DNA of 64,000 nucleotides from assembly GCF_030848805.1 (NCBI RefSeq), contig NC_092365.1, positions 1,736,001 through 1,800,000 on the forward strand, given 5' to 3'. Numbering within the stretch: position 1 is the first letter of the stretch; each line of letters opens with the position of its first letter. The notes below the pieces were generated by a model. The model was not told the origin of the DNA. It searched no databases and saw nothing but the letters and a program-made list of their open reading frames with translations. This DNA is from Temnothorax longispinosus (Eukaryota > Arthropoda > Insecta > Hymenoptera > Formicidae). Positions 43,201-55,200 of this stretch are shown here, piece after piece. The position numbers were made by a program, and so were the translations under genes.

Positions 43201-46200
43201 AACCCTCGCGACCGTTTAGCATTACGAAAAAGCGAAAAGAAGTTCTTTTACGTTACGTCTAAAATCGTGCATCGCCCATTAACTTTTCCCGGCGGAATAA
43301 TCTTATTCTTGCGAGCTTTTGCACGTAACGCGAATGACATGTGAATCTAATAACGGCTGGAACGTCGTTACGAAGTTCCGGCCGTGCTTTCGATAAGTAA
43401 TACCGATGGTAAGTGGATCTGCGAAGTTTGCAAATTCTCTTTGCACAACATCGGAAAACAACGACGAAGTCGCGCCGAAACGCGCGCTCCCGATGGACGT
43501 ATGTATGTACCTACGTTCCGGAATTGTGTCCGGAACGAAAGTGCCATCGGAGGAGAAAAATTCTTTAGTTAAACGTAATATCTTTTCGCGACTTCCATGT
43601 TCCCCTTTTATTTTGCGCAATTCGAGCGTGAACGATGCGAGTGTAAAATTCAATTACGTGCACAATGTGCGATGCACGTGGATCATGATTAAGCGAGCTT
43701 ATCCGACGTTTCCGATCGTCAGATTAATTAAATCTTTCAAATTGCCCGTGATTATCGGGAATGTCTCATCGCGACGATCGTTAATTACAAAGTGTAAATA
43801 AAAGTTAATTAACCCGGTGACGGGTGTACGACGACCCAAAGCCCGAAATCCAAGCCGATCGAAGAAAAGCTCGGCTTACGGAGCCGGAGCTCTTAATCAG
43901 TCGGTAATCGGGCGTTTTGTCAGCGTTCCGCGAATTCGATCTGCGACATTTAATCGCTTAATCGAATTTGACGGCGCGGCGCGAGATCTGGTCGGCGGTA
44001 TCGGGAAATTCAATTTCGCGGTCTGCGTTTTGCGGATTTGATTAAAATACCCTATTGGATACGCGTTGGGGGTCCGCGAAGTGTCTCGCTGTCAATACGT
44101 TTGCGTAAAATTGCATAGATACGCGCGAATATATATTTATAACGCTTTTTTTCCCCCCCATGCGAATTCTTACTGGCCGCCTGCGATACTTCGATGTCGG
44201 CTTATGGTGGCTTACGGACGAGTCCGATAAAAGGGGAAAAAAGTGCGCGGTGTGTAATTTATCATCCAATTACAAAGAATTCACGGCAGCTAGGTGGAAG
44301 TAATACACTTGACGCCGACGGCGGATTATCGCGCTTCTAAAAATATCGTTCCGCAGCGAGGTAATATCACAAAAGCAGTAACCGGAATACATAATAACGA
44401 CCTGTGTTGCATCGTTACGATGTATACCGGTGTATATTTTTAATACGTTCAACGTGCGCTTACGCTCTCGCGTGCCGGCCGAACGATCGATAATTGAAGA
44501 GCTCATGCAGATAGAGCTTTTGCATAGGACAAAAAGTTTTCGGAAATAAATTTAATTTTACGATTTCAGGACACGCCAGTTTTAGGTTAAAGTCGTTTGT
44601 AAAGCTTAAAATTATTATTCTATTTTAAATTTAAAAAAGAACATACAAAATATATTTGCTTAAATTACAAAAGCACGAATTATTCTTTCAAGATTAAATG
44701 GTTCGTAGATCTTTTTTTCATGCAAGCGACTCACAGCGTTGGCATTGACGAATTATAATTTTGTTCGTATACTCGCGAAAGTTTGTGAAACGAAAGTTCG
44801 TAAGTAGGAGAGTGCCTGTACTACAATTTGCATACTTTTTAAATGTATAATCCTGTTTTAGGAAGACAGATCGCGGAAGCCATCTTTCAATACGAAAACT
44901 TCTGACGTGTCTATTCAAGATCGCTTTAGCGCCGACTCTTTCGACCCTCAACGAGTCCCTTTCCTACCCCGACTTGTAAACGGCAAAAAGCTTAACGATG
45001 CACTTCTTCCGACCGCATTTTCGCATTTCCTGAAATAAATCGCGTGCGTCATAGCGAAAACGTCATTTGTCGCGGCTTTAATTTTTCCCGTTGACGTGGC
45101 CGGCGATTACGTTGTATTACGGCTTCTCTAATGGACGAACGGACGAAAAAGGAGTGACGCGAATAAAACGCGTGCTGTCGATGGTCCCCTGATTTAGTGC
45201 GTCCCGCGATTTATACTTTTGCACCCGCCCGCACGTAACGCTGATACATTTGAACCTGCGAGTGTATCGGTTCGGGTGTCTCTGCACGTACATATGCACG
45301 TATATATTCTGCACGAAGTGCATGCGAATGTATGTACGTGCCCGCGCACGTATATACCAAGACCAGCGTTTCGACATTATCGGAGGAGCTACGGCGCGGC
45401 GGGGCTCCATGGTTTCAGGAACATTCTTCCATTCCTCGTGGAATTTCTCATCTTCCGCGTTCTAGCGGCGCCCTTTCTTCCATCTGGCAGATTGCTTCCC
45501 CAAAGTGCTATATTTTGTACTTTCTCGCTCGCGAACTCTCCTCGCGCGACCCCCTTTTCCAGCCGGGAGAGATAACGCGCTACCGTGTGTGTAACGTGCA
45601 TGAAATTTGCATATTTTTAAAAAGACGGGCACGCGGTTTGCTTTACGGTGACATACGATCGTTTATCTTTCTATCAACACTCGCATAACGCGCACTGCCA
45701 GTAAAGCGGAGGTAATGCCTCGAAAAATATTAATCGAGAATAGATTGCGCGCGTACGGTGAAGTATAGGTACGTGATTTTCTCTTTGTGGAAACGCAAAT
45801 GCAGCTCCGAAAATTAAACGCGACCTTCTTTTTCCGTCGAGACAGATACACGAAGTCATAGGCGGTACGTGCAAAATTGTTTTCCTCCAGAAACGTCATT
45901 CCTCGAGGTAGATTCGACACTCGAAAATATCGGACGAAAATGCAGAACAACGTCGCAGAATTACGGCGAGCGTCTGTATTCTCTTTCTCTGAGATACCTT
46001 GGCCTTTTTTAATCAGCAGCGAAAAAATTCGCGACGCGAAGAATACGCGGACGAGCTGTCGGTTTCGGTACAATCAGCTGTCCGTATGTATGAACGTACA
46101 TATGCGTATTTTATGTTCATTTACATATGGATACGGCGCGGCGCGGCGTGGCGCGGCGACGTGCAGTCGTCGACATTCGGGGTTATCGAACGGAGCACGT

Positions 46201-49200
46201 CGGTCGGCAGCGCCGGACCGACATTTTTCCAATCCAGTCGGAATTTACCATCCGGCGCATCTTCCTCGTGTTCTATCATCTTCCCATCGGATTTGCGTTA
46301 CGCTTAGACAGCGCGCATTGTGACAGCGGGACGGCGAAATCCAGCAGCAAATATTTGCTCACCAAATATAGGAAATTTTCTAGGAATTCGTCTGACGTGT
46401 ACACATCCTCGCAAAATAAGACGCATTAAAAATAACAAAGAGAGAGAGAGGGAAAAGGATAGAGGAATAGTATCGAAAGCAACGGAACGTTAAGAGAGAA
46501 ACAATAGCAACCGTAGTGGCGAAAACCTATGGAAGGAATTTTGTGTTATTTATTAAAAAACAAAAAAGAAACACGACATATTCCATTAGAGTTCAGGAAT
46601 CTGTATGGAATTTTCTATATACCAGATAATCCCGAATCTATACTTAGCAAAATGCGCTTCAATCTCCTTCGCTTTAAACTTCTTCGAATAACTTTATCGC
46701 AGAGATTTCGTTGAATAAATATCGTAAAAATTTAATATAATGCGATACGTCAATATCGCTTAAGTTCGTGTCTGGTTGAAATATTCATTTCATTGCCCAG
46801 GGGCTGTAATTTCTATTCATATAGTGCTTGCGGAGAAACAGAAGCGTAATGACTATTTCCCGTAATATCAAACTCTCTCTGTAACGCGAATCCGTCTTTT
46901 CTTAGAAATGCATATAATAATCGATAAAGCAATGCTATTTACCAGAAATAATGTTCTTTTTCTTGTTCTTTTTTATGATGTCGCAGATTCATCATGTTGT
47001 ATTGGACTTTTTCTGTTATTTCTTTCATTGATTCACCAATTTTTGTTTGAAAGAGGATCTACGAAATCTCGACATGAATAATGTTTGTCATATCGAAACA
47101 TTACGATTATTACAGTTATAAGAATAAATGTAACAGTAAATATCTTTAAAGCAATTTCTTTTTTGATAAATAATGTATATGGAGCTATTGATAAATTATC
47201 GCAAGAGTGAGACAATTCATACGGTATGTGTGAAATCTCTAAAATAAAAATGTGTATATGAACCACATTCTAATCTTTTAATTTTTTTCTGTATATCTCT
47301 TTGACTTTTATTGAAATCTCAGTGAACTAATATTTGTTTAATCTTTTTGCAAAAGAGAAGCCAATATTACTATCAAAAATTCAAATCTTTTAAAAAACAA
47401 ATGGAAAACGTTATAACGATTTGTTGTTGCGATGCGGCAGTAACGAATATGGAACAAAGTGGCATACAAATTTCATCGTGTAAATGAAATTTTCGAAAAG
47501 CGTCAAAATACTATGTTACATTTTTACCAATACGAGTGTATTGGATCATCATCAGATTTTTTATGGAATCAATAAATTTGTTCAGTGCTGCGTGAGAGAC
47601 TCTCATCCTCTGTGTGGGAATTTCGCTTTTAAAAATAGAGGAGAACTGATGCGAGAGAAACGTTTCTCCCGGATCGATCTTATTACACTCTCGTTTTTTT
47701 CCAATTCTTTAGTGTAACATCGCCTGGAAAACTCAACTGTTCGACGGATCATCCTGAAATGGATTCGACGAGGTCGAAAGATCCTTCTTACGTTGGAAAA
47801 GCGATTGCTCGTTTTCCCGGATAGCGCTTCTTCCTCGCAGTCTAAAGTGCATTCTAAATTTTTGAGTGAAAGAATCTGTTGCGAAAAGATGATGGGAGGA
47901 TGTGAGAACGAAGCGCGGAATGGAAAATGACGATTTCTCGCTTGCCTCCAAGTGTCACGGGATCTCGAACATGTCGAAGCGGGAAATAGATAACACGATT
48001 CGACAATGAAAATTTAATGCTGTAGCGATTCGCTGGCTCCAGACGCCGGGAACGCGGCAAACACGTGCTGCAGACGACACATTTCCGAGGACGACATTTT
48101 CCAGTTATGTTTTTATTTTCGCGAATATCCATCAACATGCGAAACATGCGAGACACGGAGATTACCAGGAAAGGGTCGGTGCAGAATGCGGATAACGGCC
48201 GGGGGAAAAAATTTCATAGGATGGATCTAAAAATCTGTTTGCACGGACGAGGGGAGTTATACCGTGGACTTTGTCTCTGTAACTTTAAACATTAGCCGGG
48301 TCGGTAGGGGAGGTAGGGGAGTAGATTGATATAGCGAGCAATTATGCAAGATTGATCCAGCGCCGCGTAACACATTAATCTCCGGGCGAAACTCGGATTA
48401 TCAAGTAATATGGCCGGCATTAAAGGGTTAAGTGGAATATTCGTTGTAATTCGAGGTGGATAAATTTTCTGTCGACTGAAAAATAGCGAGGATTTTAAAT
48501 TGATGGCTTTCGAAAGTTCTCCCGCGGACCGTCGCCCACATATTTTTGTGAGCGGTGAAGTGCCGACGACCCCGAGCGAACTCAATCGAAAATGTTCAAA
48601 GTATCGAGCGAAGCTGAGGTCGAAATCTAACTGGCCGTACGCCAAATGTATCGCGAGGCGAATCTTCATTCTCGCGATGCATTTAACGTTCCTAATGTCT
48701 TATGTATTCTTAATTTTACCGTCGCATTCGCGAGCTCGTAAATGAGTGGTTAAAAGTACGAACCTTCCGCTGTGGTAACGAGAACCATACTGTCCGAATG
48801 CTTGTTGACCAATCGTCGAATGAGATCAATCTGTTCCAGGGCCAGCTGGACCGAGTCGAGATGCTGCGACGAGCAGGGCACGTACGCGGACCAGAACTGC
48901 AACAGTAAAATGGCGAAATACGTGAGTTAAATCGCACTTATCAATTTATTGCTTAATCCGTAAACACGTTGAGCGGCGCTCCTAATTTTTTAATATTTAA
49001 TACGCGAAAATCGTGTAATACACTAATATTTTATTCTAATTTATATACAACGAGTATACAAATTCAAAATTGATTATTATTTCATTATTTCAAAAACATG
49101 GAAATTTTGCATCGACGAACTTTATGGAATTTATTATGTTAATGGATATATTTTATAACGATACTGTAATGTAAAGTAGGCTGTTCTTATGCTAAAGCTA

Positions 49201-52200
49201 AAATCGATAAAAATGTCGCGATTTATTGCAAAGGATTATCTTTATTCAATATTGGCTCGTGGGCTTATACTCGCGTTTAAAACACGATAGCATTAATCGC
49301 ATTCGTATTCTAATTATACGAGATATTTTCTGACACATATAATGCTCCGCTTTAATCCAACATCTGATAACGCTAGGAATAATTAAATGCGTATTACGTA
49401 CAGTCTACAAACGCGGGGGTTATTTGCATTTTAAATTATAGCCTGATATCGACGACGATCATAAATAACGAAAACTTTAAGAGTCCCTTTGCAATGCAAT
49501 GTTTAAAACAAGAATGTAACGGCTCGGTTTGGTATAATTTGAATTCTCTGAATGTGCTGTCTCTTAAGGTTACGCTCCATGCACGATATGTACTTGGCGT
49601 TGCAAAAATAATAATGCGATTTTAAAAAGGCACGCGATGCAAAGATCGCGATTTCTGTTTTCTCCCGTCACGCGAGATCGTCGTGTACGGCGATACAATT
49701 AGTTTCTCCTACTCGTTACGACATCCGTTTGACATTAGGGAATTTATGCGCATATTTTAGACATTTATCATTTGTAGTTAAACAACCCGGTGATTAGATT
49801 TCTTTCCTTGCCTTTCGTGTGCTTCACTATGTCCGTACACATATTTTTCTCGAAGAAAACGAGAAAACGCGATTAAGCGAAGTTAATAAATTCTTATCAA
49901 GAGACCGCTGGCTGATGTCCCGTCAGACGACACCGTCGGAACTTGGAAATGAGAAACATTAAGTTCTTGCGCCCGGTCGGAACCGAGGCCGAGGTGTCTT
50001 ACTTTGCCGCGAATTTTCCGCATTATGCACAAGTGCGCGCATCGCGCGTCGTCGGCGGGAAGTTTTATTTAACAACGCGGACGAAATTTATGTCCGAAGC
50101 GTGAGGTTACCGTCGCGGTGCCGTAAATCAACGTACACGAGAAGGCGCGAGAGCTCTTCCGGTTTTTCTTCGTGCTCATCCCCCGGTCCCGCTTCGACGT
50201 CTGCCGCCGACAGAAATTATACTCTCGCGAGTCGCAACGCCCGCTAATAGTGACGGGCTTTAATCGCGCGCGATGCCAGTGGTCGTAATTACATTCGAGA
50301 CGTCTGTGTTTCGAATACTTCCGCGACTTTCTTCCGCGAGACGGCTAATTGCGACGAGTAAATAATTCAACGACAGCGGAAAGTTCAGCCTACGCTCGCT
50401 CAGTTTAATGTCGGTGCGCCAAACAGAAACGGGAGCAAGACGGGAGCTTCTAACTCTAACTTCTAATTGCCTTCATATACATATAGCTAAATAACTACTT
50501 GCGGCGCTTTAATCGAAAAAGAAAAGACTTGGAATTCTCAATGGTGTCTATATTTGAGCATTATCCTTGGAGTTGTTTAGTAATGGACAAAATATTAACT
50601 GATATTAATGGCTGATATTATAATTTTCTTACTCTTTTATATGGGACAGAAGATATGTTCATATGTATATACAAACGGACACCGTTCCGTTCCGGATTCG
50701 CAGTCGCGTTATCAGCAATCTCAATTTTAAACGCGAAATCTTAATTTCAAACGTCACGGTGGAAGAAACGTGATTTTACAAGACTATAAGAACAGAGCTA
50801 ATCTTGCATCGGAGAACATGCAGGGATATTAAGCGGAATATTACTGACATCTGTATTAGCGCACAATCACCTTTCATCTTCCATTCTTTGGACACTGTAA
50901 GGAAGCGATTACCGCAGCATTTTAGGTCAGACGTTCGCAGAACATGTGCGCGCGTGTACGTATATGTATACGTTTCCCTTCCGCACCTCCAGTTCAGCCT
51001 CGCACAAGAACGAGCAGTAGTCACGGCGAGTTTTAGGTCAGACGTTCGTAAAAATACTCTCCTCTCGGTGTATAGAACATATGTCGCGTCTGCGATTCCA
51101 CTTAAAGGCGAACTGTAAGGGCCGTCTCTCTTATGTACGTTTTAGCAATTTTGTGGCTGCAGTATATTACGATGGCTGTATGGCGAGTTGGCTATTAAGA
51201 CGGCCGTTTTAACTTACTCCGGGCAGACCACTTCGCGAAGGACCGCGCATGAAAGTCGATTTAAAAAATGGCTTTCTTTTTTTCATCGCGTTACTTTAAT
51301 TCTCACATTTGGCGTCGTATAAATTTTAAACGTGTCGTGTTATGCCGTTACAGAAATTTAGTACTATGATTATTTGACTAGTAATTAATTACTTATTTTA
51401 AATATTAAAAGCACAGTTTTTAATACTCAAAATAAGTAATTAATCACTAGCCAAATAATCACTTATACAGTAATAAATTTCTGTAAGGGTGGTGTCGCTT
51501 ACTTCCATTTCTCAAAGTATTATAACATGATTGTACATCATTCTTATTCCATAAGTTTTTAAATGATTATTGTAGAACTTAAAACTTTATAAATGCTAAA
51601 AAATCTGGAAAGCTTTTTGAGCAATTTAATGGTTTTTATATCAAATATGTCAAAATTGTTAAAAATTTTCGAAATTTGGAAGTTTTGAATACTAAAAACT
51701 TCGATAAACGGTAAAAATTATACCAACATCTGAGTAAAAAATACCATTTACTATAAATGTGATTAATTACTGTTGTGATTAAATTATATAAACCATAACT
51801 TTATTTAAATTTGATATTATTGCACATTCTTATCATCTTTAAAAAACATAAATTATAAAACAGTACAATTTCTCAAACATGTCTAATATGTTTTAAAATT
51901 CTTAAAAATTTCAAAATGTCTAAAAATTTTCAGACTTTTAAAAAACTACAAGCTTTCAAAATCTTTAAGAATTTCTGGTTTAAAATAATATTAGAAATAA
52001 TACGAAACTTTTACCATATATAAATAATTCAAAGTGCTTGTTAGCCTTTATTACAAAACACATCAATTAATAATACTATAATACTAACTATACTAATGTA
52101 TTTTGATAAATATGAAATGATACTTGTAAGGAATTAACGATTGACCATCTGTGGGGATTCGAGATAGATTGAATGACAAAACGTTTGCACTTTAATAATA

Positions 52201-55200
52201 ATGGTTTTAATATGCGAGCGATTGGCGCATAAGCTGTTCGCTTGAACAATCACTATTACTCGTGCTTTTTGGACATGACATAAGATAATAGTACTAAAGA
52301 AATTTGAAGCGAAAATTGGCTATTAAAATTTATCGTGTTCAAATATCCAATCGATACGCATGAGACAATTGCATTTTTATTGCCGTTCGTTCAGTTATTG
52401 GATGTGAAAATATATAAGGAGAGATCGTGACAATAATGGAAATTTAATTTGGTCGCAGTTATATGAAAAAAAAAGAGAAAATGGAATTTGTGTTTCGCCG
52501 TTGGCGTTCCATCTTCCATCGGTCTCTCTCCTCGTACCTAAAATTCCGAAACAACCATGCGAGATTTAAATTTCCTCCCGTTCGTACGAATTGCTTCTCT
52601 CGCAACGAAGTCACCGAAAGTGTAACGCAAATTCCCACCGAGAATCCACCGACGCGATAAATCGGAGAGCCTCGTCTCATCTCAAGTTGGAATGCACTTT
52701 CGCGTTTTGTGATGTACCGGAAGTGCCGAAGGTTTCTCGAGATAGACAGCCCGGGGGTTCAAACGAAAGTATTTGTCACGCGTATTCTTCGCATTCTGCG
52801 ATGCGTCAGTGTACTATGCGTGAGGAGATGTAGTGAGATGTTTTCATTCTTTTTCTTATTTATACAAGAGAAATGGTCTTTCCAAATAAATAGGATCTTT
52901 CTTGAAAAATGTTGGAAAAATGCTGCATACAAGAATTAACAAATCTCGAGTATTATCTAATAGTGAAATTTTAATGTTGTAATAGCAAAATTAATCTCTG
53001 TACTCTGTCGCACGTTTGGTCGAAAAAGCGATCGTACGAAGGGATGAAAAATCTCGTCCACGCCACGATGCCATGTAAGATTCTATGCAAGTCGACGGCA
53101 CGCGATCAATGGCGAGTAACCTTCCGTTGTGGCTACTGCCAGCTCGTCTGAATTAACCAGGACAGTGATAGATCGAGGCGGCAGCCTCGGTTTGGCTGCC
53201 GTATACACTCGGTGTACGCGTTATGTACATGTTACATGAATGTGTACGCGCCTTCGTCCCAATGGACATAACCGAGTGGTTATCCCTTTCGTCCTGATGT
53301 TGGCAGGCTGGATATCTTAAGGGATCTGTCGAGGTCGGAATATAATCCGAGATGCAGACTCTATACGATCGCCACAAAGGTTCCGATTTGTAAGTTTTAA
53401 TATAAGATTGTATATAGGATAATCAAAAAAATTTTTTAAATTATATTGTTAATAAAATTTCGGTTATTAATCAAATTGAACGAAAGTCAAAGTATAAATG
53501 TGATTGGACAGCACAAATGCGATCGCGCATGCTTCTATTATTATTAATGACGTTCTATGCGATATCTCACGTTACATGCCTCCTATATAGTATAATTACA
53601 AAATTCTCGCGTTACCCCGCATTCCGATTTTAATTGCGTTATTAATTGTTTCGCATAAAAATATGATATCTATGAAAAAGTTCTCGCGTAATTATCCGGG
53701 TATTGTTGCGCTGAGCTATCATCCCCGTAATTTTTCCTCGTTATTACTCGCAAACCTCGCGATCGCAGATTGGCATTAATTATGAAAAATTGCTCGTAAT
53801 GCGCGGCGGTATGTTGGCGCGCGCATGGTAAACATGATGCGTTTTACTAGCATCTCCACTCATTATGCGTCGAATTAATATTCCATTTAATAACATTAAT
53901 GATTTCATTACCTTGCTACAGTAAATGGCGCGCATTTACACGTCTTCTCGTTAACTCGGTGGATGCTCATTTGGCTTCTCCCCCCGTCTCGTGTACTAAA
54001 AGGTAAGCGGATACCTTAACATTAAGGTGAACGACTAAGACCCTCGATCCTTTTCAAAGATGCCTTATTCTACGTTGTGCCTCCAAGACTTTTCGAATCA
54101 CGGCAACCCCTTTATCGCGACCCACCGTATCTCGCTCACCATAAATGGGTCTGGAAATGGGACGCTTAATAGCTGGGATCACCCCGAGACTGTCTTTGCT
54201 AACGAGAACGATGGTATTTTCAAAGGTCTCTTGAGAAATTTCCTTCCCACCTCCGAAGCGACGTAGGAATACATCGGGCGATCTTCGACATTACGCTTTC
54301 ATTCGACGCGACGCCGACGTCGGGAACGCTCGATTTCTGCATCCCGTCGCGGTTACAGATTCCATCGTAACTAAAAGTTTCACGTTGGTGTAATCTCCGG
54401 CGATGTATTATTTATTTATCTCCAGCGCGAGTAACAGTCCTGTTAATTCGTAATGCGTTTTAACGATTTCCGCACGCGCGTGTGCCTCGGATCCCCGTTT
54501 GAAAAAACGTGGATTTACCGGAAAAGAGAGGAGGCGGGGAGGCGGGGGGGGGGGAGGGACGCACACGCGGCACCTCGAAAATGAATATCGGCATTCGCGA
54601 GACCGAAATCCTCCCGTAATCCTCCTTCCGATTTAATCCGAGATTCAATGCATTTAAGAATGTATAGTGTGGAACGCGCGCGCGGGCCACGCTTCATTCT
54701 CGCCGACCAGGCCGTCCGATATCGGGCTCTTAAATGGATTCGCGCGCTGTATCGTATAGAGTCTATGACCGGTATACCACGCTATTACTGATTGTGAGTC
54801 ACATCACTTATTTAACACGAGCCAAGATTCTCGTTCGAATGGACCACGGGCTATGTATGACGACCTACATGCGCAGCACGTCAAATTCAACGTTCAAACA
54901 CGTTTTCGAGGAATATCTTTATCTGCACGCGTCCCGAAACTTTTCGCCGGACTACTTTGCGTGCACACCGCGACTGTATATACGCGTCTTTATCTTTCCC
55001 TTCTACGTTAACTCTCGACTATGCACTTTGCGTCTTCAGAGGCACGTTCTGTGCGAGCGCTTCAAGTACCGTAAATAAATTCTCCACGCAGCCTTTGCTC
55101 CCCTTTGAGAGTTACTTTAAATGCAATAAGCTTACGACGCACAAAGGGAAGTAATTTTTGATAATGAGAACATTTGAAGTTGAAGAAAATCTTTATATAA

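Noticed and set aside
44205..44240. GGACGAGTCC palindrome resembling a hammerhead ribozyme part
   Set aside because: The CUGANGA and GAAA core strands are not arranged around it as required.
45219..46429. Cluster of long frames on both strands
   Set aside because: GC/CpG-rich sequence lowers stop-codon frequency in all frames; no homology recognised.
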